A stretch of 64,000 nt of DNA, taken from Nageia nagi (lineage: Eukaryota; Pinophyta). Made by a program: the position numbers and the translations under genes. The notes under the pieces were generated by a model that ran no database searches, had not been told where the DNA came from, and saw only the letters and a program-made list of their open reading frames with translations. The stretch's first letter is position 1. Every line of letters starts with the position of its first letter. Positions 20,672 through 33,540 of this stretch are shown here, in pieces. The stretch is from the NCBI GenBank assembly GCA_050084985.1, contig JBITNC010000001.1, forward strand, positions 136,648,001 through 136,712,000, read 5' to 3'.

Positions 20672-23543
20672 AGCCTCCCTATAACTCTTAGACTATTGTA
20701 ATAATTCCAATAAAGTCAACTTAACTAGAGACATTTTTAATTGTCATTGAAGAGCACCTTTTACCGAAACTTTAGGTTGTTGAGGAGGAGGTATTGGTTG
20801 TATATTAATTGGGTTTGATATCGATTGATTTTTTTGTGGATTATCCTATTTATTCTGATATTGTTGTGCTCTTGTAGCTATACCAATCATATGTATTGAA
20901 TCATCTATAGTCCCTATAAATGGTGTATCCTTATTATTCCATGTATAGTTCATTTGGTTTGGGATGGTTGCTACATTGTTAGCCTGATGTGAAGGTAAGG
21001 GGTTTTGATATATCCCTAAATTTTGATTCGAAGGCACAACAGGATTATCCACATCTATTTTTCAACTATCTATCAAGTCTTGAATTTTATGTTGTAAAGT
21101 TCGACATTTATTTGTATTATGTCCTTTTTGCCTATGATAAGCCCAAAATTCATTTTCCTTATACCATTTGCTTTCTTTAGCATTAGGATTTTTAGGTTTT
21201 ATATCAGGTAATCTAATCATACCATTATCACATAATTTTTTAAGTATTTTGGCTAATGGTTCTGATAATGGGGTAAAATTTCTTTTAGGCTTAGGTTCAA
21301 CATTTTCTTTGATTTTTGAAGTTTGACCAGAATTCTCTGTCATAGCTATTTGATTGTTTTGTGGTTGTTTAGTACTGTTTTCATATTGATTACCCTTTTT
21401 GTATTCTTTTTTCTTGAGTTTTAGTTCTCCATCTTGAATTTTAACTCTTTCTATAACTACTGCTTAAGCAATAGCTTCTTCAAAATTTTTATGTTGTTGA
21501 ATTTGGAGAACACTAGCTATTGGTCTTAAACAACTTTGACTAAATAATTTAACCAATTCCTCTTGTGGTATTGTATAAGGCATACTAGTGAGTATAGCCT
21601 GCCATCTTGAGATGTAATCTTGTATAGTTTCATTAGGAAACTATTATAGTCTTGTAAGATCAGTAATTGAAGATCTTTCTTTAATATTGATTCTAAAATG
21701 TTCAAGAAATTGATTAGCCAATTGTTCGAATGTATATAAACTATGCATAGGTAAACTATTATACCAATCTAAAGCTTGACCTACGAGTGTCATAGGAAAT
21801 ATATGTAACATTAATGAGTCATCATTAGCTATCTAATAGCTAGAAAATGTAAATTTTCTCAAATGTTCTTTGGGGTCTTCTCTTCCTTTAAATGATTCTA
21901 TCTTAGGAAATTCAAACCTATATAGTAGTTTCTTTTTTGAAACACTTGGATGAATAGGTTCATTGCAAATATTCTTGTAATTTAACTTTTGAAGTCTTTG
22001 AACATTCATTTCTTGATTTATAAAATCCTTCATAAAGTCTTCTAATTCTTTATCAGTTCTATGACCTTGAGTGTGTCTACGATATCTTCAAGTATTCAGA
22101 TCCTTTTCTGAAATTGATCTTGAAATGTAAGACTCATAGTCAGAAGGAAACTCTGGCAGTGGTGGAGGTAATATTTTAAGAGGTGAATGATGTCACGGAA
22201 TAGGTATTTTAGGAGGTCTTTGGGATATACCTTTTCCATATAGATCTTTTCCTTTGTAATCAGGTTGTCTTGTTTGATTTTGGGTTTGTTCAACCCAACT
22301 TTTAATGGAATCTTGCTTTTGTTTGTCGTATAATTTTTGCAGTTCTAATTCTTTATCCATCTCCTTTTGTAACAAAATGGCTATCTCTTTATCCATCGCT
22401 TCTTGTTTGTCTAAGTAAGGATCTCGATATCTTTGTATTTGACTTCCTTCAGGACTTTGAGGTTTCAAATTTTTTATTTTTTTGATATTCATCCCACTGT
22501 CTTTGTTTTTCTTTCTCCCTACATAGATATTGTTCCCTTTTTATTTTTTCATTCTCTAATTCCTCAAGTTGTAATTTTTGTAAATGAAGTTGAATCTCAT
22601 GTTCTTTATGAAGTCTTTTCTTTTCTTGTTCCAGGAAGTCATTTCTTTCTTTTTTTGCTTGTTCTTGTTCTATGAATTTCCTTTTATCTCTAAGAAGTTT
22701 ATCTTCCATTTCTTTTAATTTATTCTCTTGTTCTTGAATTTTAATGAATTTGTTAACTTTTCTATTTTCTTACTTTAGAATATGTTGTATCTCTGCGGCC
22801 TTTTTAATATCATCAGCATATATTTCTATGAATTTTTAACCAGCTTTTGTTTTACATAATTGTCGTTCTTCTAGTTCTTCATAAGAAGGTATCTCTTCTA
22901 TTTTGTACTTAGATGTCCTTCTATGTAATCCTCCCTTTGAAGAATAAGATTTCTCCGTTTTCTTCATTGAAGGAGCTCTTTGAGATAAATTACTCATAGG
23001 TATTGATACTTCATTTTTTCCTAATTCAAGAGATTTATGAGAAAAAGATGATCCCTCTTTTCAGATTAAAGAACTAACCTTTCGACCATCTGATAATAGA
23101 TGAATAACTCTTTCATATTTAACTTTATATGGCTCAGTCTTTGGTACTGCTATGGTTTCAGCCCGAGATTTATCCTCATCCATTTCTAAGTTATCACGCC
23201 TATGATTTAGTTTTTCAACATCTCCTGGTAAACTAGAATACGTCTTAGGAATAGCCCTATAATTAGCTAGGTGATGATGAATTTCAATTAACTCTTCACC
23301 TAACACTTGCATTCTAGCCTTGGTAATAGGATCTTCTATACTTTGTCTTTGCAATCTAGATTGATCATAACCCCAATCCCAATCTTTACTTTCATAACGA
23401 ACTACCCGTGGATTTGATTCATCTAAAGGAGGTGGCCTCCTAACCGAATACTCTATCAAATCCATATTGTCTGAATCTATTTCTTGTATTTCAAATGGGT
23501 GTTCTCGCATTTTCTTAGCGGTCATACTTCTAGTTTGAACCAT
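20672..23543 (-). pseudogene. Element B gag, uninterrupted by C
   Basis: The gag runs from MVQTRSMTAKKM at 23543 to the protease. Parts in order are the N-terminal charged region (open 23543-23064), a coiled coil with KEHEIQLHLQKLQLEELENE (22709-22449), a Q/K-rich helix (22492-22193), the capsid core (FEFPKIESFKGREDPKEHL at about 21900, then AL.WYNSLPMH) and the knuckle remnant AYHRQKGHNTNKC near 21130, with A in place of the leading C. Stops separate the pieces. It keeps the empty site of element C near 22440 and about 75 bp that A has lost there. Confidence 0.8.
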
Positions 23544-25328
23544 TTTTTAGATATCATAAACAAGCATCGTCAAAAATAAACTCTATTTTTATCTTTTATA
23601 TTATATTTTTGAGAAAACAATTTAATGCACAAATAGCCTATATGCAAATCTACTTTTAACGATGTGATTATCTTCTTTAACTTTTTCACATATTTTCAAT
23701 GTCTAAATTAAATGAATGATATGGGTTGTTTATTTTTAATCTTTTTAATTTTCCTAGTTTGTTTTGACTAATCAAGTGTTAAACAAGGTAGGTTGGGTAA
23801 TTCTAAGTAATGTTTGCAAGTTTCTATGGCTTTTGGCTTGGTTCTAGATGAGTCTCCTTTTTTGACTCCTACCTAAAGGAAAGTTACCTTGGTCATTACC
23901 TCCAAGTGTAACTGGCTCTATGGCTTCAAGTGTGTTATGTCAGTGGTTACAAAGAAGTAAGAATTAATGATTGGTAGTGACATCTAACTCGTTAATGTTC
24001 AATTATTCCTTTAAGGCCTTATGAAATGCATTTAAACAAGTAAAATACATTTATGCATACTACCCTCCCAAACATTCATGTCCATTTACTTATCTTATTT
24101 TAATGTGATACAATCAATAATTTATTTTAAGTGAATCTTGACCATAATAAACCCCGTTGTTCTTTTTAATTATAATGCGATTCATTATCCAAACTCTTAA
24201 TGATGTTCATTAACTCCTTCCAGCTGTGGAAGTTTTATATGTGATAAATTTCCTCTTCTTACTAGTCACACATCTCTTCGAACTCCAATGGAGTGGTAAG
24301 GGCAGACCTCTTTAAGAGTGTTAATGTGAAGTATATTTCCAAATAAATGTGAATAAATTTTACCTCTTTCACTTAACTTATTTGTGATCACTTAGGATCG
24401 CTTGAAGCGCAAAGGTGAGAGCATACTTTGTTAAGTGAAAGTACTTAGTGTATTCGAATCCCTCCAATTTGTTAACCTTTTAATATGATTTATGATACCC
24501 AAAACTCGATTTATTTTCCTTAAGTTCATTCCTTTTAATGTGATTCATTTACCCCTTCCAATTGTGGAAGTATTATGTGTAGTAAATTACCTTCTCTTAC
24601 TAGTCACATATCCCTTCTACCTTTAATGGAGTGGTAAGGGCAAACTTGGTAAGAGGTCATTATGTGTGGGTAAATTAACCAAATTAATGATAGTGTGAAT
24701 GTGAAAGAAAAGAAAAATTAATTACTCCTTCTTATCTAGTCTATTCTGGTCACCTTAGATCACATGAAGCGCAAAGGGAGAGCATAAGTAGACAAGATAA
24801 AAAGTATTTATGTGTACGTACCCTTCACCCAAAATATGAAAATAAATACATAACATTTTACATAAAATAAATTAATAAAAAATACGCATTTAATCTTTTC
24901 TACCCATTCTTATATGCATTCTAGGCAAAGGAATCACATTCAAAAGTATCCATCCATTTTAACAACACATTATATATTTTATTTTATTTTTTTAGAAATA
25001 ACAAAAGGAGGCAAAACAACCTAGAGTATGAGTCACCAACGTTTAGATAGAGGTCATTGGCATTTATTCTGAGTTGCTGACATCTAATTCCAATCACTGG
25101 CATTTATTCTAGATTACTTTGTAAATTGCTGGCACTCCTCTTAAGTCACCGGCATTTGATTCCAATCACTGGTGTTTCTGGAATAGATTTCCTAAAATGC
25201 ATAGAACGTAAAATTTAAAGTTAGTATATGGAAAAATTCAAATAAAATAGATAGTAGAAAGGTAAAATCATTTTAAAACAAAAAACCTCCCTATCAATAA
25301 TGAAAGGGCCCTCCTTCTAGCACCGGAA
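23544..25328 (-). other. Element B 5' leader
   Basis: Homologous to A 13997-15834, non-coding. It includes the hairpin word at 24281-24300 and 24619-24638, and the GTCACTGGCAT-type cluster at about 25030-25180. Repeat units differ in number from A. Confidence 0.75.
25308..25326 (-). other. Candidate primer-binding site of element B
   Basis: On the minus strand CGGTGCTAGAAGGAGGGCC begins 2-3 bp from the LTR end, aligned with the A site. Confidence 0.5.
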
Positions 25329-26179
25329 TGTTGCAGTGAAAATAAAGCTGGAATGTAGAATAACATGAAATACAAATTATTCTTAAATCTTCATTGAACC
25401 TCAAATTATGTAAAATAGATTGAAATGCTGTAATTATAAATTGATATTGATTTTCAGTTCAAACTACAATTTTCCCTTGGAAGGGACTTTTACAAATGCC
25501 ATTTGCCAAAATGAAGGTATTAGATCTTCATTGTTTTTGATTTGCTTGCTTCTCTCCTTGATATGGACAACCTGTAAATCCTACACACATACAAAAGACA
25601 ATAACATCAAAGCATCTATGTATGACATGTATTGAATTGAAACTAGCATAAAACAATAAAAGGTATGAGCTCACAAGATTTTGGCAGAATTACCCTACTT
25701 CAAAAATGGGTTAAGATTCTCTCTTTTTTTGCTTTGTATTAGCTTGTATTTATAGATTTTGGGTGAGATGTTCCAAGGCTGGTAAGAGGAAGTGAAAAGC
25801 CATCGTAGGTCGTAATTGACCCTGTCTATCCACATCATCTTGAAAAGTTGAAATGTTTCAACTTTCTCTCACTATTTTGGTTTCTTATTCGGCTATTACA
25901 GAGTCACTGGCAATTACCATATGAACATCGGTGATCGCCTCAAAACATAGATGATTGTATTGGGTCGCTGGCAATTGATTTTTAATTTTGTGACAATATT
26001 AAAATGACCACCTAATAGCCAATTTTACTTAAAAAGAGTCATGTGACCACCCATTTTGCATGTACTCGATGGGAGCTATCCAATAATAAGGTTTTTAAAC
26101 CTATTTTATATTGTTGCGAAGAGTTATGATTATTTCAATGTTTACTAGTTAAAAAAAGGGACATTTTTAGGTGTCTATA
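25329..26179 (-). repeat. Element B 5' LTR
   Basis: 851 bp, TATAGACACC...CTGCAACA in element orientation. It is roughly 90% identical to A's LTR by eye. Its outer end abuts the remnant of D's 3' LTR at 26180; GAATG (26180-26184) is the expected TSD copy. Confidence 0.8.
25747..25756 (-). promoter_or_regulatory. TATA box of element B LTR
   Basis: TCTATAAATA on the minus strand, about 430 bp from the LTR start, is a good plant TATA box. The A copy has one change (TCTATAATTA), so it has probably lost strength. Confidence 0.6.
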
Positions 26180-26294
26180 GAATGGAAAAGGGAAAAGGGA
26201 GTACAGATTAGGAAGAATTTATTGAAACAAATGAAAGAATAAAATAATGATAGTATGTTACCCTATACTTAGAGTACAATTCTAAATGAATACA
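26180..26294 (-). repeat. Element D 3' LTR fragment
   Basis: 115 bp matching 38247-38361 (GAATGGAAAAG... to GAATACA). In element orientation this is the U3 start (TGTATTC). The rest should lie left of element B, outside the window. Confidence 0.85.
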
Positions 26295-26343
26295 ATCTTT
26301 TGGAGGCTCTTGGGGTCTCTTTCCTATTGGAGAATAGAACCCT

Positions 26344-29300
26344 CTATTTGTTGCTCCTAGTCATTGGTTCAAATGAAGCTTTAGTGGGCATCTCTATTAA
26401 GGGCACAAGTTCTATAGGGAGGAAAGGTTGAATCTTTGTTTTTATCTCCTTGAGGTCTTGATGATCAATTTATGAAAAAATAGGGGAGGCTTGTATCCTG
26501 ATTGTATCTACCTTGAACCCTATTAGTCCACTCTCTAGCCTTCCAACATGTAGGAATCTCACAATTACCACATGATCGAGGTCATTCAATTGTTGAATAT
26601 CTAAGAATTATTTCTCAAAAAAATATTATTCAAGGAATTGAATGGTATTAGCTACCCATTTGGAATCACTACCTTGTACATCATAATCTTCTCATAATTT
26701 TGGGGCTTTTGATTCATTTAAATAATTAAAGAATTTGTTGATAAACCCCAACTCTATGTTAAGCTAGTATTTAATAACCTCCATATTAAATACCAAATTT
26801 TGGAGTTCACATATATTCCATATTCTCCTTAAATATGATTTCCTATGCTTAAGATTAGTTATAAATATATCCTTTTCAGTTAAGGCCCTTAGCCAGCTTT
26901 GCATCTTCTCAACCATTCATCTTGAGATTTTTAGAGCTAATTGGTGAAGAGTAGTCTATGTATCAAATTCCTTGATGGATTTTTCAATATGATCGTTTAA
27001 TAGGTTCAAGTATGATAAATACATCATCTTATCTCCAATTTTCTCTACTAGGGACTTCCTAAAGCCTTTTATGAGTAATAACAAATTTGTATTATTATCA
27101 GTAAGCACTTAATTAGCTGCTATTATCCTTTGCAATTCAACTTCAACTTCTTAGGATTTTTGGATATCCATAATTATTGCTTGGGATTTGAGATACTATA
27201 TTAATTTATTCATGCTTTCTAACTCAACTTTCTTTTCTTCTAATCTCTTCTCAAATTTTGATTTCTATTTGTCAAGATTTGCAAGTAGTTCTTTACTTTT
27301 GTTTTACAACCCTATGATGATTTTTTCCTTAATGGAGAAGTCTTTTTTATATTGATTCACCTTTTTATTTAACCTATCCACCTTAGCCTCCATGGCTTGA
27401 AGACTTTTACCAACTACCATTGAAGTATTTACAAGAATTCTAGACTAGTCTATGACTAGAGCACTCTACATATTTATATCAATAATAGTCATAAGAGTAG
27501 TATCTAGTTTTCCTTCTTTGAAAGACATCTATGTTATCTTTATATCTCCTACTTCTCTTACCTTGCTCAATATTCTTGATTGTTACTTAGGGAGCATAGG
27601 ATTTTTATTAACAAAAGTTATCCAATTAATGGGCTCTATAATTTTCAAAGAAAAAATTGATTTAATCTCGTCCTAGGAGGCTATAGGGATCGATGAATGG
27701 GGAGGAGTATTTACACCTAAGGTGGACATTGTGACTTATTAAGAGAGTTTTATTATCTTTGGAGGTGTGTAATATTGAATTTCTACTTCTTTTTTCACTT
27801 CTTTCATGATCTTATCTTCATCATCAACCTTGTCCATTAGGTCAGAGTCTCTTTTCTTCCTACATTCATCATCATCATCATCATCATCACCATCATCACT
27901 TGGTATGCCTCTAGGTGCAACTTCTATAGATCTACTAGCTCTAAGTACATTTTTTCTTCCTTTTTGAATTTCTATATGCTCTTTTTTCAAGACTTCTTCC
28001 TTTTTTTAGACTTATTCCTTTTTCAAGGCTTCCTCTTGGGTAGTAGTACTTATGTTTTGAGGCTCTTACAATTCCTTTGCATCAAATATTTATACCTCCT
28101 TTGCAATAAACTCCAACATTTCTTTTATGATTTTGGGAGGTGGAGGTGAAATCCTTTGTGATTGGGGTTGTGTAGTATGGGATCTCTTCACTAGTTTTTC
28201 CTCTTTTTTTAAGGTTTTTTATTTTTGAGAAAGGGTTTGAATTCACTTTTTTTTGGAGATGAATCTTGGGAAGTAGTAGCAGTATGTAAGGTATTTTACT
28301 TTCCCTTATTAGTAGGCTCTTTTGAACTAGATGGTTGTCCAACATCTATCTATCTAACTCTTGTAATTAATTTTCCTTGAAAGTTAGGAGGAAGAGGCTA
28401 GCCTAACTCTAAAAAGGGGTCTTTAGAATACTTTGACTCCCAATAGTTATCATATTTGAATTTTCCAAGAAATTCATTCTAAATATGATGCATTTTCATG
28501 GTGTGTTCAAATCTAAACTTGGTGAAATAGTAAATTTTATTAGGTCCCTAGTCCAACATGCTAACTGGGTGAGGACATCAAGGTTGAGGAAAAAATATTA
28601 CCACTTGTTTTCCTATTTCTTGTATTTCTTTATCCCTTTAAGCATCATCTAGGCCTTATTTAAGGGTTTAAATTCCCATTTAGGTACATTTCTACTTCTT
28701 GCTCAATTTTATTTACAAAATATTCCATATGATGTCTATACTCATGGACAAAGGTTGGACACTTCTTGCCTAACCTTATTATTATTATTATTTCTCCTGA
28801 AGGGTCATACATCTAAGAGGCTTATACCATATCCAATTTAAAACTTTGTACAATAAATTTTGCTATACTATCTTTATAACCTATTTCTAACATAGTGAAA
28901 TTTTTAGTAGAAGCTATTATATCTATAATGGATTTAAAACTACCCCTAGACCTATATTTGGTCTCAATGGCACTTATTTGCCTACCCATCTCTATAGAAT
29001 TTAACTAAGTGATTACATATTTAGGAAAATAAAATGGTTTTTCATGATACCCATACCTGATAATTACAGTGTGATCCTTGAAAAAATAGCAATCATCAAT
29101 TTTATTTCCTCCCTATAGCTCTCAGATAGCATTCTTGCATAGTCTACTAGAGATCTTTCCTATCAAAATCTACACCATTATTTCATAGAATTTTTCCATG
29201 AACTTGTAATATGACCCATGCAACTTAGTTAATATTGGAATCCTCAAATCGATTGGTACTGATCTAGTATTTGGGTTCATTGCCTTAATTGGTAGTCTTG

Positions 29301-30145
29301 TCTCCTCAAGGTTATCATGGTTTTGATGGACCAAGAGCCACCAAAGATATGAAGAGTGTCTAAAGTTTGATTTTCAAATTTTTAAGAGATATCTCTTTAT
29401 CTTGATAGAAATAAAAGCTAGGAAATCATAATATACATGTACCTCTATAATATTGTAAGCCATATGTATCATGGCATCATCTACTTCTATTTGGGTTTTC
29501 TTCCCTAGAATAATTACCAGTGCTTGTAACATCTCTTTATCCCTCTTCTTCTCAAATACAATGATTTCATATCTTGGTAAGAGATTTGTGGTGATATTTC
29601 CCTAATATATTTCATCAATCTAATTTATCATTTCATCCTCATTTTTATAAAATCATTCTTCTCTTCTCTCAAATCAATTTATTTCTTTACATGGAATGAC
29701 CAATCAACTAGGATAACAAATGTTTGAAGAATAGAATTAGGGGAATAATCAAGTATCACTTCAAATTCTGAATGTAAATCCCCTTCTTACTCTTATTCTC
29801 TAAAAATCCCTATTTTTAAACCTTGTTAGTTATACTTGTGTGCCACCAATATAATAGCTCTAGGTAGGTGAATGATTCATAAGGCACATAATAAGTCAAG
29901 CCCTAATCAATCATGACATCTCTTTTTGAGTGTGTTAAATATTTTCCCTTTCCAATAACTTCAAGCTTCATATGTTATAGAAGGATGTGATTAGGGTTGG
30001 CCCTCCATGTATCAATGTGGTTCATCACCCTCATCTCAATCCAGTTGACCCCCAAAGAATTCTTGAGGTATTCCTCTTGAATTTTAATTAGGTTGGCATC
30101 CGCTTATTCAATTTCAATTAGAGTTGATGGTTTAGAATCCATCAT
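26344..30145 (-). pseudogene. Element D extra ORF (ORF3), about 1,267 codons
   Basis: A decayed long reading frame lies downstream of the integrase, from ATG 30145 to TAG 26344-26346. I do not recognise the family. Near the N-terminus is GVNWIEMRVMNHIDTWRANP. In the middle are basic and acidic low-complexity segments, with a run of Asp at about 27861-27905. The C-terminal third is a likely coiled coil (YKKDFSIKEK, LEEKKVELESMNKLI), then GFRKSLVEKIGDK and the final RLESGLIGFKV... PFLPIEL. Element E has the same ORF with the same landmarks and a span of 3,803 nt against 3,802 nt here. A protein kept at one length in two copies of the family was probably functional in the source element. Confidence 0.75.
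27861..27905. repeat. CAT/GAT trinucleotide run in D ORF3
   Basis: An interrupted (CAT)n on the plus strand encodes about ten Asp in D's ORF3. An acidic run sits at the matching place in E (41690-41722), so the tract predates the split of the two copies. Confidence 0.85.
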
Positions 30146-30689
30146 GGTATCAACACTATTCTTAAAATATTTAGTTTATATTTGGGACTTGGAATCTAAA
30201 CTCTATAAGGTTCTGCAACTCTATATTTCCTTGCTTAAGTTAATTCAGCTTTGCAAACTCTAGACTGTAGTTACTAAAGAAACTTGTATGCTCAAAACTA
30301 GCTAAGTGTTGAGTTAGAGGGAAAGTGGCATATTTTATTCATCCAAGGTTTATGATTGATATCTATTAATGGCATTTAATTCTTTGGATGTTGAAATGTG
30401 CACATTGTATGGATTAGTAGATAACAAGTTGAATGAATTGACTTGGAGCATGCCAATTTAAACTAGAGTAATAGTATGATGGTTTGAGAAATTAAAGGAA
30501 ATCTTTCCTTAAATGCTACCCTATTTAATTGATAGCTTGATAGCACATTGAAATAAACCTTGTATAATATCAAATTACTATTGAGCATTAATGAATACCT
30601 ACTTTCTTGGAAGTTATCTTTTGTTTAGAAGATGTACAAGCCTTTAAAAACTAAAAATAATTTTTTTAAAACTATATACATTATACAAT
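30146..30689 (-). other. Element D spacer between integrase and ORF3
   Basis: 545 bp, A/T-rich, with no coding pattern that I can support. The matching spacer in element E is 573 bp. A splice acceptor or internal promoter for ORF3 could lie here, but I see no clear signal. Confidence 0.5.
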
Positions 30690-31968
30690 TTATGGAGGGT
30701 GTTATGAAATCACCCTATCACCCGGTAATGCTTCAAATAAATCTTGTTAATAGGAATAGGTAATTTTTGGGATCTAATGATGTATTATAATTTGAATTCT
30801 TTATTTTTCATAGCTTGAGTGATGATATAAGGACTACTCTATAGAGAGTCAAATTTTTAATGTCTTTTAAGCTTTGCTCTTTCCTCATCTCATTTAAGGA
30901 TAATGTCACCTAGTTCAAACTTCACTAGGGAAGAATTTTTCTTATCAAACCAATTCTTGAATATATGCTAGCAATGTTAAAATGACTCATATGCTTTATT
31001 TTGATCTTCTTCCAACTTAAAGAACTAATTATACCTAGATCGTAGTGGCTCAAAGTCATGGTCCTCCATTTCTTGTAGGATTTGTAATGTCGATAACTCA
31101 ATGTGTATTGGTAACAAAGTTCTTTTACCATATAATAGTGCATATGAGGTAGTTTTATTGCTAATTTACTACTAATCCCATCTACCCATAATGCAAATTT
31201 TAATTATGTATGCCACTTTCTAGGATTCCCTTCAATTATTTTTTTGATGATCCAAGTTAGATTTTTATTAGTTGATTTGGCTAACCCATTAACTTGTAGG
31301 TAATAATTTTAAGATAATAACCAGTATATCTCATATTAAATAACAAATTTTGATAAGTTACCTCTAATAAATGTTAGGCCATTATATGAGATAGTATTTT
31401 ATGGTATTTCAAAGTGAGTGATTATCCTTTTGATCATTTCTATCATCACCTCTTGATTTGCATTCTTACATGGCATTTCTTCTAACTATCTAGTAAAATA
31501 ATCTATTGTAGTCAAGATAAATTTATGGTCTACTAAGGAATTTGGATTTATAACACTAATGAAGTCCATACTACATTGTTGGAAAGGTTCCTCAACTACC
31601 ATAGGTTTAAGAGGCATAGTAGCTTATCTTCATTTTCCTACAAATCTGCTACATTTGTCACATTCCTAGGCAATCTTTAATGAATTCTAAAATATGGTGG
31701 GTCAATAATACCTAGCTTGTAATATTTTTATTGTTATAATTGGTCCACTATAATGCTTACCAGAGAATCTATAATGAAATTCATGCAATATTCTCTAGGA
31801 TTCATCATAATTCACACATCTTAATAGGGTTTGATCAAAGTTCTTTCTATAAATATGGTCATCTATCATCACAAACTTTAGGGAATGTAGCTTGAATCTC
31901 CTTCCCTACAATCTATCTAAAGATTCAAGATATTTATTAGTTTGAAAATAAAAAATAACTTGCTTAAT
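30690..31968 (-). pseudogene. Element D integrase
   Basis: Integrase with many stops. The zinc-finger half is readable as LHEFHYRFSGKHYSG, then ECDKCSRF. The core has CSMDFISV (first D) and HKFILTTIDYFTR. The second D is probably lost (N.ISYNGLTF where DNG is expected). The C-terminal region reads FELGDIILK, DEERAKLKRH, then SPYIITQAM and IYLKHY. Element E's fragment (38362-38870) aligns with this C-terminal part almost word for word (DEERAKLEKH, GPYIIVDAL, IHIKHY), showing D and E are one family. Confidence 0.8.
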
Positions 31969-32469
31969 TCAATCACTTTCTTCATTAAGTTGCTGCTCAT
32001 CCTCTATGATAGCAATCATATTTGAAGCTTTAGCTATATTTTCATATAGATTCCTACCTTTTATCAGCTTGGTTGGTTTAATTTCTATATCATATTCCAT
32101 TATTTTAGGAATCCAGCCAACCTTTCCTTCACCTAATTTTCCTTGTATAACATAGTTTCTTACATTTGGATGGATAGCAAATACAAGGATTTTATTGTGT
32201 GAAACATAATGCTTGAATTTATTAAGTCCTTTCATTATATAAAACACTTGCTTTTCAATAAATGATTACCTTTCAAGTGTTGATGCAATGTTTGAATATG
32301 AAAGGAAATCAGATGTTATTCTTTCTTATCATCTTTCTATGCTATAATTGTAGCAATACTTTTTTTTACTCCATATGTGTAAATAAATCTTTTAACAAGT
32401 ATAGGAGCTTCTCTTATAGCCTTTTTAATCTTTATAAAGGCTATTTTTGCTTCATCTAACCAAGAGAAT
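31969..32469 (-). pseudogene. Element D gypsy RNase H
   Basis: A Ty3/gypsy RNase H after the RT. The start reads YTYGVKKSIATIIA, and the open C-terminal part (32247-31972) shows IQGKLGEGKVGWIPKIMEYD and IEIKPTKLIKGRNLYENIA, the usual end of the domain (normally QKxIKGxxLAD). Stops lie before 32247. Catalytic residues cannot be assigned with confidence. Confidence 0.75.
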
Positions 32470-33330
32470 GTATCTTTCTTTAACATTGAAATGATTAGGG
32501 ATACAATTTATAAAAAATTATTAATGAATTTTCTAACAAAATTGATCTGACCAAGGAATGATTACAAGTATTTCTTATTGGAGGGGAATGGTAATGCTTC
32601 AATAGCTTTCACTCTATCTATATCAATCACTAATACATCCTCTAAGATAATGTGGCTAAGTAATTTTCCTTGGTTAACCATAAAAATATATTTTTTAGGA
32701 TTGATTGAAATTCTAAATTTCATGCAATTTTCAAAAACTTATCTGAGATGTTTCAAATGATCCTTTCTTCTCTTAGATAATACTATAATATCATTAAGAT
32801 AGACTAATATAATCTTATTTATCATATCATCAAATGTATGAGCCATGGCTCTTTGAAAAGTAGCTCCCACATTAAAAAAACCAAAAGGCATCCTTTGAAA
32901 AGCAAATGTCCTCCATTTAGTTGTACATGTAGTTTTGTATTGATCTATATCTTTCACCCAAATATGGTTAAATCTTGAGTAGCCATTAGCCATTGAAAAA
33001 TAATAATATTTAACTATTATATGCAATATTTGTTCCATATGTGAGAGAGGATAATTATCTTTGAGAGACGATTCAAAATTCTAAAATCAACACATAGTCT
33101 GATTTTCCCATCCTTTTTTCTAATAGGAACTAGATTTGCAACCTAAGAAGAATACTTGATAGGATAAATAACTTTTTAATCAAGCAATTTGATCAATTCT
33201 TATTTCATAACTTCTTATAATTTTAGTTTGATTTGCCTTTATTTTTACTTGTAGGGTTTAGCATCTAGTTCAAGTTCAATTGTGTGTTGGATGACATTCT
33301 TATAATATGTCTTCAAATCATCATAAGTCC
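32470..33330 (-). pseudogene. Element D reverse transcriptase, catalytic motifs lost
   Basis: The N-terminal part reads VANLVPIRKKDGKIRLCVDF. The open middle (33038-32742) has YFSMANGYSRFNHI, MPFGFFNVGATFQRAMAH and VYLNDIIVLSK. The first catalytic Asp (SxxDxxSGYHQI in the family) is replaced in MANGY, and YxDD has become YLND. The connection region follows (GKLLSHIILED, FLGQINFVRKFI). This copy is dead by both sequence and stops. Confidence 0.85.
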
Positions 33331-33540
33331 AAGCAATTACTTTGGGTAACTCATAATAAATTTGAGACATAACAAATTTTTTTTCATCAAAACATTTTGA
33401 CCCTACCTTTATATATTTACTAGGTTCTATTTCTAGCTCAATATAACTCTCCTTCTAGATGGCCAAGGATTTAGATTTCTATACATCTTCTATATCAAAT
33501 AGTCTTCCAAAAGAGAGTAATCCTTTTGGTATAACATTAT
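33331..33540 (-). other. Element D RT N-terminal approach, not resolved
   Basis: Degraded sequence between aRNH and the recognisable RT. It probably encoded the linker and RT start, but stops and shifts prevent assignment. Confidence 0.4.

Larger units (their letters stand above)
16684..26179 (-). mobile_element. Element B: Tat/Ogre-type gypsy element, split by insertion of A
   Basis: Same family and orientation as element A. The visible part runs from the 5' LTR (25329-26179) through leader, gag, protease, G-patch, RT and both RNase H domains to the start of the integrase, where it stops dead at 16684. The break coincides exactly with the outer end of A's 5' LTR. This is best explained by A having inserted into B, so the rest of B (integrase, 3' LTR) should lie left of the window. 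The five bases AGAAG (16684-16688) are the expected TSD copy. A tandem duplication is the alternative. Confidence 0.8.

Noticed and set aside
3657-26179. Simple tandem duplication of a 9.5-kb block
   Set aside because: The lengths fit, but the break falls exactly at an LTR end, which nested insertion explains better. Not fully excluded.
26180-26294. Independent short repeat or MITE
   Set aside because: It matches the end of D's 5' LTR over 115 bp and both copies stop at the same GAATACA end, so it is an LTR fragment.
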